This document shows positions 41,476-52,497 of a DNA stretch of 64,000 nucleotides, one piece after another. A program made the translations under genes and the position numbers. The stretch covers positions 372,001 through 436,000 of the forward strand of contig NZ_JACXSS010000001.1 of the NCBI RefSeq assembly GCF_014850955.1. Direction: 5' to 3'. Origin of the DNA: Methylomonas albis (GTDB lineage: Bacteria; Pseudomonadota; Gammaproteobacteria; Methylococcales; Methylomonadaceae). A model generated the notes under the pieces. It searched no databases. It had not been told where the DNA came from and saw only the letters and a program-made list of their open reading frames with translations. Every line of letters begins with the position of its first letter. Within the stretch, counting starts at the first letter, position 1.

Positions 41476-42260
41476 GTCAGCGCCGGGAAGTCGAAGCGCG
41501 TTTAGCCTTGTTCGACGATTTGTCAGGCATCCTCGGTGCGATGCGCAGCTTTGCCTTGGCCGAATTGCGTAAGGTCGGCAAGCGTGAAGCCGCGCAACAA
41601 CAAGTGGTGCAATCGTTGGAAACGGCCTTGGCCGATTTGGCTGACAGCCTGCCGGAGCCAGTTTTAAGCTCGCCCGCCGAGGATATTTGGTTGCTATTCG
41701 GTTCAGTGCGCGGCTTTTGCGGCAGTTTTAACGAAGACGTGATGCGCTATTGGCGAAAAAAATCCTCTCAGCAAGGCCCGCTGATTTTGCTTGGCGAGCG
41801 CCTGCACCAAATGGTGGATGAACGCGCCGCGCTGCAAAGGCTAAGCGGGGCAGACGGCGGTTTGGATGCGCCGGCAGCCATAGATAGAATTTTGGCGGCA
41901 GTCGCAGAACTGCGCGGCGGCGAGTTCGGGCTGATAGCTTGTATCCGCGATGAACAAGGCGCGCGTAGCCAACGCCTTTGGCCCTTGTCGCACGTTGCCG
42001 GCAAAGCCGGACAAAATCCACCTCTGACTTTCGCGCCGGCAGCGGAAGTTGCCGCTGGCGTTGCCGAACATTATCTGTTTCATACCTTGCTGGCTTTATT
42101 GTTGCGCTCAATTCGGGTAGAAAACCACATGCGCTTGATGCAGATGGAAACCGCATTGCGGCATCTGGAACGCGGCGGCGAAGAATTGCAGCGGCAACGC
42201 AACCGGCTGCGTCAGGAAGAAATTGTAGAGGAAATCGAGTTGATGGTGGGGCGGCGTTGA
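41472..42260 (+). CDS. atpG: N-type ATPase gamma subunit
   Basis: 262 residues, long N- and C-terminal helices with a central Rossmann-like part. [16 protein letters not shown] resembles the conserved gamma segment (SDRGLCGGFN), and the C-terminal [29 protein letters not shown] is the shaft helix. It is the rotating stalk. Last gene of the operon; starts inside the atpA stop. Confidence 0.9.
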   Translation: MSQRREVEARLALFDDLSGILGAMRSFALAELRKVGKREAAQQQVVQSLETALADLADSLPEPVLSSPAEDIWLLFGSVRGFCGSFNEDVMRYWRKKSSQQGPLILLGERLHQMVDERAALQRLSGADGGLDAPAAIDRILAAVAELRGGEFGLIACIRDEQGARSQRLWPLSHVAGKAGQNPPLTFAPAAEVAAGVAEHYLFHTLLALLLRSIRVENHMRLMQMETALRHLERGGEELQRQRNRLRQEEIVEEIELMVGRR

Positions 42261-42438
42261 CGCGCCACCGGCTCATCCTCGCATGCTGTGCGGCCTGTTC
42301 CTGATTGTCCGCACAACTTCCAGGGCTAACCCTGTGCAGCAGGCGCATCGCTTTCGGACCTGCCTAATTATGGTGGCTTGCGGTTTTACCATTTATCTCG
42401 AACAAGCCGTGTTGGCTGAATAAAAAAGGAAGACGACT

Positions 42439-42948
42439 ATGAATAAAACACTCTTTTTAGCCATGCTGACATTGTCGGTCTCCGCCGTCCAGGCTATTCC
42501 GCCGGTCGATCCGGCCCGACTCGACGAAGTGCAGGAGCGCGGCAGCCATGTGATGCCGTTTGATCTGGAAAAAACCCTGCATATCTTCGATAAGACCGAA
42601 ACCGGCGGACTTCAACAAGTGATAGCCAAGGATGCCGCTGACAGCGAACAAATTGGCTTGGCGCGCAGCCATCTGTCGCAACTGGCTACGCATTTTGCCG
42701 CTGGCGATTTTTCCGGGCCGCGCCGTATCCATGGTGACGATATGCCTGGGGTTAAGGCGCTGGCGTCGGCGGCCGGAAAAATACGTTTCGTTTATCGGGA
42801 GTTGCCGAACGGCGCGGAAATCGAATATGCGACGGCAGATAAGGCGTTGATCGAGGCTATACATAGTTATTTCGACGCTCAGCTCAGCGACCACGCCCGT
42901 CATGCGGTGCCCGGCGGACATGGCATGCATCACGGTCATCAGCCATAA
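42439..42948 (+). CDS. Exported protein with His-rich C-terminus
   Basis: 169 residues. A clear signal peptide (ending SAVQAIPP) precedes a soluble domain with LSQLATHFAAGDFSGPRRIHG and YFDAQLSDHARHA, a recurring pattern in proteobacterial exported proteins of unknown function that are sometimes mislabelled aspartate carbamoyltransferase. It ends in a His/Gly-rich tail (PGGHGMHHGHQP), which could bind metals. The AGGAAG ribosome site is well placed. Stands alone after the ATPase operon. Confidence 0.65.
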   Translation: MNKTLFLAMLTLSVSAVQAIPPVDPARLDEVQERGSHVMPFDLEKTLHIFDKTETGGLQQVIAKDAADSEQIGLARSHLSQLATHFAAGDFSGPRRIHGDDMPGVKALASAAGKIRFVYRELPNGAEIEYATADKALIEAIHSYFDAQLSDHARHAVPGGHGMHHGHQP

Positions 42949-43355
42949 CTTTGTCCGCAAGACCATCATGTTCGATGATGAAACTATCCGTCTTATCTGG
43001 CGGGTATTTATTGAGGGTTGTCGGCCTTGCTTTTGCGTTAACCGAGGGTTTTGATGTTGGGGCAGCAACTTGCTGCCTTCCGTCGGCAGAACAGATGTCG
43101 AGCGTCCGGTGATCATCAACTCCGTTGGGGCCACCTGGGAAGGCGATCCGGATAGTTAAGCACCGCACCAATCACGCTTGCGATAGCTTGCGTGTGTTCT
43201 GTAGAGACTCAAGATATTGTAAATGACCAGCCGCGCGCACTGTCGGTTCAAGCTATGGCGCTCAAGGCATGTGAAATAGTGCCATTCGATTTGCCTTTCC
43301 TTGACACGATTTTGTTGTTAAAAAGTCGTTAGGCAAAAGACGTCAAGGGGGCGAC
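42949..43355. other. 407-base intergenic region with a possible gene remnant
   Basis: No complete gene. On the plus strand a short open stretch (about 43060-43159) ends with the phrase VIINSVGATWEGDPDS and a stop, which reads like a real C-terminus but has a stop only about 32 codons upstream and no start. It may be a remnant of a decayed gene. The last 150 bases should carry the promoter for the KAP gene; a GGGGG site is near its start. Confidence 0.35.
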
Positions 43356-46300
43356 ATGTCCGTAAGGAAGACCAAGCATGCAGCTGGCGCCAAAGCTGCG
43401 CCTACAATAGTCGCTTCCGGTGATTGGTATCGTCGTCCTGGATTTTGGTTGGGTTTAGCTTTGACGCTGGCCTTACTGTCCACTGTAGGTGCCTTTCGCC
43501 AGGCGTCGCATCCCAATGCCTATCGCCCGTTAGCCGCTTTTCCAAGCTGGGATTTCTTTCGCTATCCTGTCGAGCGCAACGCCTTTCGGCGGCTGCCGGC
43601 GATTGCCGGTAATCTCAATGATCTTGCGGTTGCCGATGATGGTCAACGTATCTGGGAGGTGGGTAGCGGTGGTCTGATTGTCTATAGCCAGGATGGTGGA
43701 GTGAGTTGGCGGCAAGGCCAAATCGGTCCGCCCCCCGCCGAATCGGTGGTGCAGGACAGCAGCTTCTGGATTAACGATGCTCAAGCCGGGATGCCTCCGG
43801 AACCTCAACAACAGTACCTGCCACCAGTCGATGTCGGTAACTCGGCGTCTAATGTTCTGAAAGCCAACTCCGACTATGCCAATGCACCGGCGCGCCAGGA
43901 GCTGCCAGCAGATCCTAATACGCAAACGACGCAAAGCGTTGGGCAAGCCATTGATTTGTCGACTATAAGACGCAACGCTCTAGAGAAACAGACTTTAGCC
44001 AATCCAGTATCTGAACGCGGTCTTGACAAAAAAGCGCCCGTAAATGTCGCCCAGCCTCCGGCAGTGAAGCAGAAAGTAGCGGAGATTGATCCAAAAGCAA
44101 CGGACTTGACAGCGGTTTCGTTTATCGACTCCCTTCGTGGCTGGGCGGTCGGTAACGGCGGGATAATCTTGGCTACGACAGATGGGGGCAGGAGTTGGCA
44201 AAATCAGCGTAGCGGCACTGACGGAGCGCTTAGCAGCGTGTATTTCGCTGACAGCGTCCACGGCTGGGCGGTGGGTTCGGGCGGTATCATCCTGGCGACC
44301 AGCGATGGCGGTAAAAATTGGCAAAGCCAAGCTAGCGGGACTGCGCAGTGGCTGGGTTGCGTGAAATTTACCGATAATTTGAATGGCTGGGCGTTAGGCG
44401 GCAACGGCCTTATCGTTGCTACTAAGAATGGCGGTGAAACCTGGCAAGTGCAGGCTGGCAATGTCGCGCGCACCCTTAATAGTGTGGCTTTTATCGATGA
44501 TTTGCGTGGCTGGGCGGTAGGCGAAGCGGGGGCGATTGTTGCTACCAATGATGGCGGGAAGGCTTGGCAAGTCCAGACCAGCGGCAGCTCGGAACACCTG
44601 AACAGCGTCCGGTTTTTAAAAGACGGTTTGCACGGTTGGGCGACGGGCGATAACGGCCTTATAGTCGCGACGATGGACGGTGGCCGTAGTTGGCAAACTC
44701 AAAGCAGCGGCACCTCGTCCAACCTACGTAGTCTGGGTTTTCTAAGCGATGGCTCGCGGGGATGGGCGGTGGGTGGTGACGGCACCCTACTCACTACCAG
44801 CGATGGCGGGAACACTTGGCAAGTTGCCAGCCAGAAGTCGTTGACCCGTGTGCAATTCCTAAGCAATCTGCAGCAGGGCTGGGTTGTGGGCGCTGACGGT
44901 TTAATTTTGACCACAAATAACGGCGGGCAAACTTGGCAAGTTCAGCTTAGCCATACGGCTCAACATCTGTTTGGTTTGCATTTTCTTGCCGACGGTAGTC
45001 GCGGTTGGGTAGCCGGACATGGCGGTACGGTACTGAATACGCTCGATGGCGGTCAGAATTGGCGAGTTCAAGCCAGCGGTGTCGATAGCCGACTATATCG
45101 AATACAGTTTCTCGAAGACGGTTTACGCGGCTGGGCGGTGGGGGATTCTACACTCATCACTAGCCGCGACGGCGGACAGAATTGGCAACAAAAAACAGGG
45201 GTGAGGCCGGAGACTTTCGCGCTTGCTTTACATTTTCAAGCTGATGGTCTGCGCGGATGGATCGCTGGCGATATGGATAGAGTCTATTTCACCGCTGATA
45301 GTGGTGGGACTTGGCAATCTCAAGTTATCGGCTCCGGGAAAGTTATTGCCGACATTCATTTCCAAGCCGATGGGCAGCGTGGTTGGGCTGTAGGTCGATA
45401 CGGCACGATTTTAGCCACCCGCGATGGCGGAAAAAATTGGCAGGCTCAGACCAGTTTGACCAAGCAGGACCTATGGGGACTGGCGGTTGCCAGCGACGGT
45501 AGTCGCGGCTGGGCAGTCGGTAGCGGCGGCACGGTGCTCGCGACGAAGAACGGCGGCGAAAATTGGCAATTACAAACCAGCAACACATCGGCATTCTTGA
45601 CGGATATTCATGGCGACGATGCCGGCCGTCACGCCTGGATCGTCGGTGCAGCAGGCACCATACTCGCTACCAGCGACGGCGGCGAGCTGTGGCAAGATCC
45701 GGTGTTGCCTTATCAACGCTATCCAGCACCCTGGTATTACCTGAGCTGGTTGCCAATATTGCTGTTGTTCAGCCGTGGCTTGCGCTTGCAGTTGCTTGAA
45801 TTGCGCGAACCGGAAGCCAACGATTCCAACTTAGGCATTAATCCGACCGCAGCTTCCGACAAGCCCACCGGTCCAGGCAGTCGTGATTATCTAGGCAGTT
45901 TGCAGCTGGCAAGGGATTTGTCCACCTTTCTGCGCAATGAAAATACCTTGCCGCCGTTGACGTTGGCGATTACTGGGGATTGGGGCAGCGGGAAAAGTTC
46001 GGTGATGAATTATTTGCATGCCGAGTTACGCCGCGAGGGTTTACGGCCGGTGTGGTACAACGCCTGGCACCATCAGGAAGAGCAACAGGTACTGGGCTCG
46101 ATTCTGGAATGTGTGCGGCAGCAGGCCACGCCGCCGCTGTGGCCTTGGATAGTACCAGGTTTATGGTTCAGATTACGCTTGCTGACTCATCGGCGTTTTT
46201 GGTTGCAACTGTTGGCGGCCTTGCTATTGACCGGTGTTTGCTGGTTGGCGGTGTTTGCGTATTTTCATGAAGAGTCGGAAGAGAATCAGGTCTGGCATTT

Positions 46301-48068
46301 CGCTTCTAATCTAGCCGGGCTGGAACAGCCGGCGGTGTTGACTGCGCAAGGCTATACTCGCTTATGCGCCAACGCGGAAGGGACTGCCAATCCAGGCAAA
46401 CCGCAGATCGAAAATCTGTTTGGTGCGGCCGATTGTCAGAATTTGCACTGTTTGGTGAATGCGGAAGCCTCCGGCGAAGCAAATCAACCGGCGAATTGCA
46501 AAGATACCTTAAGCCGTTTCGCCAGCGACGATAACTTGCTAGCACATGCCGGTGCATTACTGGGCCACGAACTAACCCAGGAGCGCAAACAGGCTATCGT
46601 TAAACAATTGGAACACAGTCCGGGCAAAGCACCCTTTGCTTTGCCTGCCTGGTTGACGGCATTGTTGACGGTGTTGACTACCGTGGCCGGGGTCGTTGTG
46701 ATTAAGGGCGCTTCATTGTTTGGTTTGGCCAGCACCGATCTACTGAAGACCGCTATCAGTAAGTCGGGCGTTATAGAAGCCACCGAGTCGGTCGGTACCC
46801 GGCAAATTTGGGAACGGCGTTTCGAACGTCTGACCCGTTTGTTGGGGCGACGCCGGTTGGTGTTGTTTATAGACGATCTTGATCGTTGTAGCCGAGATCA
46901 TGCGCTGCGGGTGCTGGAAACTTGTAATTTTTTGGTCAGTAGCGGCGAGTTGTTCATCGTGATGGGTATTGCCCCCAAATATGTGCTGGCCAATGTGAAA
47001 CTGCATTTCAAGGAACTCGCCGAGGCCTTGCATGAATTTGACGATAATGGCCTGGACAAAGCCGCGACCGGTGCTGCTGATCAGGCTGCACCCGTTCAGA
47101 AACCTCGCAGTCTGGCGCGTTTTTACCTGCAAAAACTGATCAATATCGAAGTGCCGGTGCCCACCGCCGGTAGTGAAGCGATGCTGAACATGTTAACCGG
47201 GAGCGGCGGCGAGGAGGATAGGCGTGGTCAACGCGAGCAGTGGTTGCAAACCTTTAGCAACGGTCTGGTATTGACGTTGCAGATTCTAGCCCTGCTGTCC
47301 GCGATGGGCTGGGCGGCTTTTCATGCCAGTCAGCCGATACTCATCACGTCGAAACCGCCTGTTTCGATGCAGCAAACGCTGCCGGAAGCAGTAAGTAAGT
47401 CTGCAGAGAGCAGCGTAGAGCCTGAGGTCGAGACACCTGACAAACTTAAAACCGAGTCGGGCATCGCCTCGTTGCGCGCCGATTTCAAGCCCGAGCAATT
47501 GACACCCTGGCCGCAACGCATCGGTTATGGCTTGTTGCTATTGTTTATGTTGTTCGTTGCAGGCTTGGTGTGGGTTGGCGTCAACGAAAAAGCCCGGAAT
47601 TGGTTAGTCGATTATCTGGAAATGGCTTACAAAGCTTTTGGTCGAGATTGGTTCGGGCCGCGGCAAATCCAGGATACTCCGGAGTTTGCTGCGGCTTTGC
47701 GGATCTGGTATCCGCTGATCCACAAAACCCAAGCGCAACCGCCGGAGTTCAATTCGCCACGCACCGTCAAAGCCTTTTTAAATCGCTTACGCTGTTTCGC
47801 CAGTCGCTGGCCGAAAACCACTGGTGTACACGGCGAAGCGCAATTGGTCGCGTTGGCGGCTTTGCATTTTTATTTGGGGGAGGACGGCTTTGAAAAAGCC
47901 GCTAACGATTTAAAACTGGACGAGCCTCCCGGTGTTTATTTGAGTGCGTATCCAAATTCTGCGCAATCCATTGTGCAACATTTGCAAACATTTGGCCCAC
48001 CCAGCGACGACGATTGCCAGTTGTTTAAATATTTCATCGAGAATCTGGAAATCCACAAACCGCAATAG
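43356..48068 (+). CDS. Transmembrane Ycf48-like beta-propeller fused to KAP P-loop NTPase
   Basis: 1570 residues. A first membrane helix (about 29-47) is followed by a Gln/Pro/Ala-rich linker (120-245) and an array of about 41-residue blades with the core GWAVGxxGxIxATxDGGxxWQ (degenerate one near 99, then thirteen from about 262 to 775). A second helix is near 792-810. Then a KAP-type NTPase: Walker A GDWGSGKSS (about 874) and WYNAWHHQEE, with membrane segments inserted near 948-970 and 1096-1118, and Walker B LFIDDLDRC (about 1170). Two more helices lie near 1303-1323 and 1390-1410. The propeller should be periplasmic and the ATPase cytoplasmic. KAP proteins organise membrane complexes or act in phage exclusion; the role here is unknown. 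Confidence 0.85.
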   Translation: MSVRKTKHAAGAKAAPTIVASGDWYRRPGFWLGLALTLALLSTVGAFRQASHPNAYRPLAAFPSWDFFRYPVERNAFRRLPAIAGNLNDLAVADDGQRIWEVGSGGLIVYSQDGGVSWRQGQIGPPPAESVVQDSSFWINDAQAGMPPEPQQQYLPPVDVGNSASNVLKANSDYANAPARQELPADPNTQTTQSVGQAIDLSTIRRNALEKQTLANPVSERGLDKKAPVNVAQPPAVKQKVAEIDPKATDLTAVSFIDSLRGWAVGNGGIILATTDGGRSWQNQRSGTDGALSSVYFADSVHGWAVGSGGIILATSDGGKNWQSQASGTAQWLGCVKFTDNLNGWALGGNGLIVATKNGGETWQVQAGNVARTLNSVAFIDDLRGWAVGEAGAIVATNDGGKAWQVQTSGSSEHLNSVRFLKDGLHGWATGDNGLIVATMDGGRSWQTQSSGTSSNLRSLGFLSDGSRGWAVGGDGTLLTTSDGGNTWQVASQKSLTRVQFLSNLQQGWVVGADGLILTTNNGGQTWQVQLSHTAQHLFGLHFLADGSRGWVAGHGGTVLNTLDGGQNWRVQASGVDSRLYRIQFLEDGLRGWAVGDSTLITSRDGGQNWQQKTGVRPETFALALHFQADGLRGWIAGDMDRVYFTADSGGTWQSQVIGSGKVIADIHFQADGQRGWAVGRYGTILATRDGGKNWQAQTSLTKQDLWGLAVASDGSRGWAVGSGGTVLATKNGGENWQLQTSNTSAFLTDIHGDDAGRHAWIVGAAGTILATSDGGELWQDPVLPYQRYPAPWYYLSWLPILLLFSRGLRLQLLELREPEANDSNLGINPTAASDKPTGPGSRDYLGSLQLARDLSTFLRNENTLPPLTLAITGDWGSGKSSVMNYLHAELRREGLRPVWYNAWHHQEEQQVLGSILECVRQQATPPLWPWIVPGLWFRLRLLTHRRFWLQLLAALLLTGVCWLAVFAYFHEESEENQVWHFASNLAGLEQPAVLTAQGYTRLCANAEGTANPGKPQIENLFGAADCQNLHCLVNAEASGEANQPANCKDTLSRFASDDNLLAHAGALLGHELTQERKQAIVKQLEHSPGKAPFALPAWLTALLTVLTTVAGVVVIKGASLFGLASTDLLKTAISKSGVIEATESVGTRQIWERRFERLTRLLGRRRLVLFIDDLDRCSRDHALRVLETCNFLVSSGELFIVMGIAPKYVLANVKLHFKELAEALHEFDDNGLDKAATGAADQAAPVQKPRSLARFYLQKLINIEVPVPTAGSEAMLNMLTGSGGEEDRRGQREQWLQTFSNGLVLTLQILALLSAMGWAAFHASQPILITSKPPVSMQQTLPEAVSKSAESSVEPEVETPDKLKTESGIASLRADFKPEQLTPWPQRIGYGLLLLFMLFVAGLVWVGVNEKARNWLVDYLEMAYKAFGRDWFGPRQIQDTPEFAAALRIWYPLIHKTQAQPPEFNSPRTVKAFLNRLRCFASRWPKTTGVHGEAQLVALAALHFYLGEDGFEKAANDLKLDEPPGVYLSAYPNSAQSIVQHLQTFGPPSDDDCQLFKYFIENLEIHKPQ
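44104..45695 (+). repeat. Thirteen tandem propeller-blade repeats (about 123-126 bp each)
   Basis: Blade cores recur at intervals of 118-128 bases (for example near 44138, 44261, 44384, 44507, 44633 and 44759). With the degenerate blade at about 43650 there are fourteen, which would suit two seven-bladed propellers. DNA identity between blades is moderate, so expansion is not very recent. Confidence 0.8.
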
Positions 48069-48137
48069 GTCCGAACAAACAACAGCCCAACAAATAAACG
48101 TTTTAGCAAGGTCATTCACGCCGGCCCTCCCGGAAGG

Positions 48138-50246
48138 TTAGGGACAGTCTGATTTTTTTAACCATTCCTCGTTAGGTAGCCAGTTATCTATCCAGGCATG
48201 TAAGTCCCCGGCCGGCATTGGCCGGGCGATGCCGTAGCCCTGGGCGTTATCGCAGCCCAATTTCAGCAATAGCAAGCCGTGTTCCTCGGTTTCGACGCCT
48301 TCGGCTATCACTTGTCGATGGAAGGCGGCCGTGAGATTGATGATGCCGGCGACGATGGCCAGATCTTCCGGGTCGCCGAGGATGTCGTGGATGAACGATT
48401 GGTCGATCTTTAAGGTTTCGGCCGGCAGGGCTTTCAGGTAGGTCAATGATGAATAGCCGGTGCCGAAATCGTCCAGCGCAAAGCCGACGCCCAGCTTTTG
48501 GCATTCCTTCATTACGGCCGTGACGCGGCCAATATCTTCCAGCGCGGCAGTTTCCAGTATCTCCAGTTCCAGGCAGTGGGGGCGCAATTGCGGATGGGCG
48601 GCAAAGCCGGATTTCAGGGTTTCGACAAAGTCATGGTGCAGTAAATGCCGAGGGGCGATATTGATACTAATGACAATGTTCAAGCCCATGTTCTGCCAGT
48701 GTTGCAGATGGTCTAGGGCGCGGGCCAATACCCAGTTGCCCAGGGCTATCACCAGATCGGTACCTTCTATATCGGGCAAAAACGCGGCAGGCGACAATAA
48801 GCCTCGCTCGGGATGCTGCCAGCGTATTAAAGCTTCTGCGCCCAGTACTTTACCCATGCGCATATTAACTTTGGGTTGGAAGTACAGCACGAATTGGTTG
48901 TTGAGTAGCGCGGTCTCGATTTGCGTCAAGGTTTCGCCGCGTATTAGCGCGATCCGATCCAGTTCCTGATCAAACAGGTGGTAGCGATTTTTACCGCGTT
49001 GTTTGGCGATATACATGGCCTGGTCGGCATGCCGTAACAGGGTGTCGGCATTTGCCTGATCGTTGGGGTACAGCGTAAAGCCAAGGCTGGCGGATACGCA
49101 GACCAGATTGTCTTCAATCGACGTTGGTTCCGCGACCGCGCAGAGCATGCGCTCCAATACGGCTTCGCATTCGCGGCTATCGCTAAAATCCAGTAATAGC
49201 AGCACAAACTCGTCGCCGCCGATGCGGGCCACGGTATCGCCGGCTCTTAGGCAGTCGCGGATGCGTACCGAAATTTCTATCAGCAATTGATCGCCGACAT
49301 CGTGACCGAATTGGTCGTTCACCGGCTTAAAGCCGTCCAGATCCAGATAACATATCGCCATGTGATTGCCGGCACGATGGGTGTGGGCTAACGCTTGCGC
49401 AAGCCGGTCGGCCAGTAATACCCGATTGGGAATGCCGGTTAACGGATCGAAATGTGCTATGCGTTCCAGATCGTATTCATGGTTTTTCAGCGGAGTGATG
49501 TCTGCCGACAAGCTGATGTAATGATGAATCTGGTTATTGTCGTCTCGCACCGCCGAAATTGAAGTCAGCGCGGCAAATACCTCGCCCTTCCTATTACGGT
49601 TCCAGAGTTCGCCGCTCCAATGATCGTGTGCGTTTAGCGATTGCCACATGGCTTTGTAAAATTCTGTTGATTGCCGACCGGATTTGAGCATGCTGGGGTT
49701 TTTGCCCAGTACTTCTTCGCGTGAGTAACCGGTAATTCGGCTAAAAGCCGCATTGACATCGATGATGCGATTCTCGCTGTCGGTAATTACCACACAGTCG
49801 TGGGTGTGAGCGAATACGCTGGCTGCCAAGCGTTGCTCCGCTTCTCGGCGTTGCAGTTCTTGGCGAAATTGCTCGCGCTCCAGCAAGTTGCGAATGCGTA
49901 GGCGGGCAATTTCGATGCTGATGGGTTTGGTTAGATAGTCAGCGGCGCCCAAGGAAAAACCTAGTGTCTCGGCTTGAGTTTCGTTTAAAGCCGTAATGAA
50001 CACAATCGGAATGTCTTTCAGGCGCGGATTGGCCTTGATCCGGCGGCAGGTTTCATAGCCATCCATATCCGGCATCATGATGTCGAGCAGGATCAGGTCT
50101 GGCGGGGCATCGAGCGCCAATTCCAGGCCTTTGCCGCCGGAGGTGGCGATTTGAATTTGATAGTCGTCTTGCAATGCCAAACCTAACAAGGCCAGGTTGG
50201 AGGGCGTGTCGTCTATGGCAAGAATTTTCAGCTGTTTGCTGTTCAC
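48138..50246 (-). CDS. Response regulator with PAS, GGDEF and EAL domains (c-di-GMP turnover)
   Basis: The start is best placed at GTG 50246, which overlaps the histidine-kinase stop (GTGA) and opens [14 protein letters not shown]; an ATG 7 codons upstream lies inside the kinase gene. 702 residues: REC (phosphoacceptor Asp55 in [13 protein letters not shown]), PAS (about 145-265), GGDEF (RIGGDEF near 342, intact) and EAL (AEALIRW near 470, with [10 protein letters not shown]). Both catalytic signatures are intact, so it could make and degrade cyclic-di-GMP. It should receive phosphate from the kinase encoded immediately upstream. It is the last gene of the six-gene corrinoid operon. Confidence 0.92.
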   Translation of the reverse strand: MNSKQLKILAIDDTPSNLALLGLALQDDYQIQIATSGGKGLELALDAPPDLILLDIMMPDMDGYETCRRIKANPRLKDIPIVFITALNETQAETLGFSLGAADYLTKPISIEIARLRIRNLLEREQFRQELQRREAEQRLAASVFAHTHDCVVITDSENRIIDVNAAFSRITGYSREEVLGKNPSMLKSGRQSTEFYKAMWQSLNAHDHWSGELWNRNRKGEVFAALTSISAVRDDNNQIHHYISLSADITPLKNHEYDLERIAHFDPLTGIPNRVLLADRLAQALAHTHRAGNHMAICYLDLDGFKPVNDQFGHDVGDQLLIEISVRIRDCLRAGDTVARIGGDEFVLLLLDFSDSRECEAVLERMLCAVAEPTSIEDNLVCVSASLGFTLYPNDQANADTLLRHADQAMYIAKQRGKNRYHLFDQELDRIALIRGETLTQIETALLNNQFVLYFQPKVNMRMGKVLGAEALIRWQHPERGLLSPAAFLPDIEGTDLVIALGNWVLARALDHLQHWQNMGLNIVISINIAPRHLLHHDFVETLKSGFAAHPQLRPHCLELEILETAALEDIGRVTAVMKECQKLGVGFALDDFGTGYSSLTYLKALPAETLKIDQSFIHDILGDPEDLAIVAGIINLTAAFHRQVIAEGVETEEHGLLLLKLGCDNAQGYGIARPMPAGDLHAWIDNWLPNEEWLKKSDCP

Positions 50247-51880
50247 TGGACTTGCGCTCCATCCCAACCCAATACGGCATAAAGTCGCCGTAATTGTTGG
50301 CGTGCCGGGTCAAATTTCATTTCGATAACCAACTGGGTTATTACGGCAAAACACGGCTCTATCGGGCTGCCGTGTAGTTGGTTCTGTAATGCCTTGGCTT
50401 GATTAATGGCATGGAACATGTTTTTGGCAAGTAATTTGTCGAGTTCGTCCAGTAGTGGCCGTAACTCCGGGTTATGTTGAATCGAGGCTATTTCTGCCGC
50501 GCTGATTGTCGGGTCGGACAACGCAACGGGAGGCGGCTCCATGTAGCTTTGAGAGATGTCCGGCGTATCTGCATGCAGTTCCGCGCCTAACATGGGTAGG
50601 GGCTCTTGTTGGTAATTGTTATTGTGCAAATGACAATCAACGATTTCGCAACGGATTCTGAACCAGAAGCGGGCGCCTGCGCCGGAGCTACTTTCCACGC
50701 CGGCCTCGCCCTGCATCAGTCCGGCAAAACGTTGCACGATCGATAAGCCCAGGCCGGTGCCGGCGTACCGCCGTGTTGAACTGGCGTCAAGCTGGGTAAA
50801 AGGTTTGAATAACAGGTGTTGTTGCTCAGGAGCAATGCCTATGCCGTGATCGGTGACTGAAAATTCTAATTGAGCTTGCGAACCTTGCCGCCGCAGTTCG
50901 GTTACGTGGATTTGGATGACACCCTGACTGGTAAATTTAATGGCATTGCTAACCAGGTTTGAGAGCATTTGTCTGACTCTGATTTGATCCAGTAAATAGC
51001 ATTGCTCGGCGGGGCCTAACCAGGCGCTTTCAATCTGCAGATGTCTCTGATGCGCACTTTCACCAAACAGCGATTGAACTTCGGCAATGATTTGGCGCGG
51101 TTGCGTGGCCGATAACACTAGCTCCAGGCGATTCGCCTCGATTTTGGACAAATCCAACACATCATTTAGCAGGGTTAGCAAGATTTGCCCGGATGTCAGG
51201 ATGGTACGGGCGCATTCTTGATGCTTGCTTGGGTCGCAATCCGGCATGTTGAGTAATTGCGCCATCCCCAAGATACCGTTCAACGGGGTGCGGATTTCGT
51301 GTGACATGGTGGCCAGGAAGTTACTTTTGGCCTGATTCGCGGTTTCAGCGATACGGGTTTTGATTTCATTGCTCAAAATCAGCGCCATGTGCGAGAAAAA
51401 CGGCGATAGGTAATCGCGCATTTGCGCGGAGCCCAGCATGTCGGTCATTTTGATGGCGCCGAGTAACTCTTTGCCGATTTGCAAGGGCATGACCCAGGTG
51501 CAGGCGACGGCCGGGGTGATGCCGCGGAGTAGCGTGCGCTGAGAATCCGTTGCTTGTTCGACAAAGCGACGGTGTTGAAAAACTTCACTGATCAATGGGT
51601 CGTCGATATGATCGAGAATTTGGCGTTCGCCGGCTAAGTTGGCGAAATGAATCTCGCCCTCGTCCAGATAATAAATTTCGACATTACTGCCGCCTAAACT
51701 GCCGCACAACGCGGTCATCAGGCTCTCCAGCAGTCCCTCGACGCCAGCGATGGGGTTTAGCAACTCCACCATGTGCAAGATTAGATATAGATTCGCCTTT
51801 TCTTCCGAAAGCTTGCGGGCGCGGGTCTCCAATTGCTTGACCCGTTCCTGCAGTTCTCGATAAGAAGGCGCTTGATTCAT
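50243..51880 (-). CDS. Histidine kinase with GAF domain
   Basis: The start is ATG 51880, overlapping the DUF1638 stop (ATGA); the frame runs further upstream without conserved sequence. 545 residues: coiled coil (5-30), GAF-like sensor (about 35-175), HisKA with His194 ([15 protein letters not shown]), HATPase with N-box LVSNAIKFT and the [10 protein letters not shown]-box, then about 110 residues with no receiver or Hpt motif seen. No membrane segments, so it senses a cytoplasmic signal. Its position inside the corrinoid operon suggests that signal relates to the methyl-transfer or redox state of the corrinoid module. Confidence 0.9.
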   Translation of the reverse strand: MNQAPSYRELQERVKQLETRARKLSEEKANLYLILHMVELLNPIAGVEGLLESLMTALCGSLGGSNVEIYYLDEGEIHFANLAGERQILDHIDDPLISEVFQHRRFVEQATDSQRTLLRGITPAVACTWVMPLQIGKELLGAIKMTDMLGSAQMRDYLSPFFSHMALILSNEIKTRIAETANQAKSNFLATMSHEIRTPLNGILGMAQLLNMPDCDPSKHQECARTILTSGQILLTLLNDVLDLSKIEANRLELVLSATQPRQIIAEVQSLFGESAHQRHLQIESAWLGPAEQCYLLDQIRVRQMLSNLVSNAIKFTSQGVIQIHVTELRRQGSQAQLEFSVTDHGIGIAPEQQHLLFKPFTQLDASSTRRYAGTGLGLSIVQRFAGLMQGEAGVESSSGAGARFWFRIRCEIVDCHLHNNNYQQEPLPMLGAELHADTPDISQSYMEPPPVALSDPTISAAEIASIQHNPELRPLLDELDKLLAKNMFHAINQAKALQNQLHGSPIEPCFAVITQLVIEMKFDPARQQLRRLYAVLGWDGAQVQ

Positions 51881-52497
51881 TGATCCGCGGCAAGCCGGCG
51901 TTGAATGGCATCGGCCAATACCGACTCCAAATGCTCCAGGTTGACATCCCTCCACTCCAGCGGCAGATCGACGAACCGGGCGGCGGCTTCCGCCGCGGAA
52001 CTAAAATCGCCGTTACACGGCGTGCGGAGGGCCAGAATATATTTGTGGCTGCTGTGGAATATCTCTCGAATCACCGTCATGTTCGCGCCGAAGCACGCGG
52101 TGATCATCGGCTCCCAGGTCAAGGCCCAATCTTCCAGTAAAAAATACGCGCCTTTTTCCAGTTCCTGCATGAACAGCTCGTAGCCCAATAACATCACGAT
52201 ACAGTTTTGGCCGTGGGTGCGGCAGGTGTGGTGGCCTTCCAGATATTTTTCCATCAGGGGGTGACAGCCGCCGTAAAACACCACGGTTTTTTCACCGAGT
52301 TTCTCGCGCTCTTCCAGTGCCTGATTCAGCTCGGTGGATAAACGATTCAGGTAGTTGTGTAGGGCCGAATCCAGATAATGGGTATGGACGTTCCACCGAT
52401 TTTTCTCGATTAATCGATCCACTTCCTTGCGCAAGATGCCGCAGCCTATCATCGTCAGCGGCGGTTGATTTTCCGGTTGGATTACGAAGGTTTTCAT
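51877..52497 (-). CDS. DUF1638 protein of the corrinoid operon
   Basis: 206 residues. It has the DUF1638 pattern: [38 protein letters not shown] and a central [10 protein letters not shown]. Cysteines near residues 20, 78, 92 and 99 could bind a metal or corrin. The family is often encoded beside corrinoid methyltransferases, with no proven function. Both ends overlap neighbours (ATGA with the methyltransferase and ATGA with the kinase). Confidence 0.8.
   Translation of the reverse strand: MKTFVIQPENQPPLTMIGCGILRKEVDRLIEKNRWNVHTHYLDSALHNYLNRLSTELNQALEEREKLGEKTVVFYGGCHPLMEKYLEGHHTCRTHGQNCIVMLLGYELFMQELEKGAYFLLEDWALTWEPMITACFGANMTVIREIFHSSHKYILALRTPCNGDFSSAAEAAARFVDLPLEWRDVNLEHLESVLADAIQRRLAADQ

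Noticed and set aside
43356-48068. Two separate genes (propeller and KAP)
   Set aside because: The frame is continuous through the second membrane helix with no stop or frameshift, and no internal start with ribosome site stands out.
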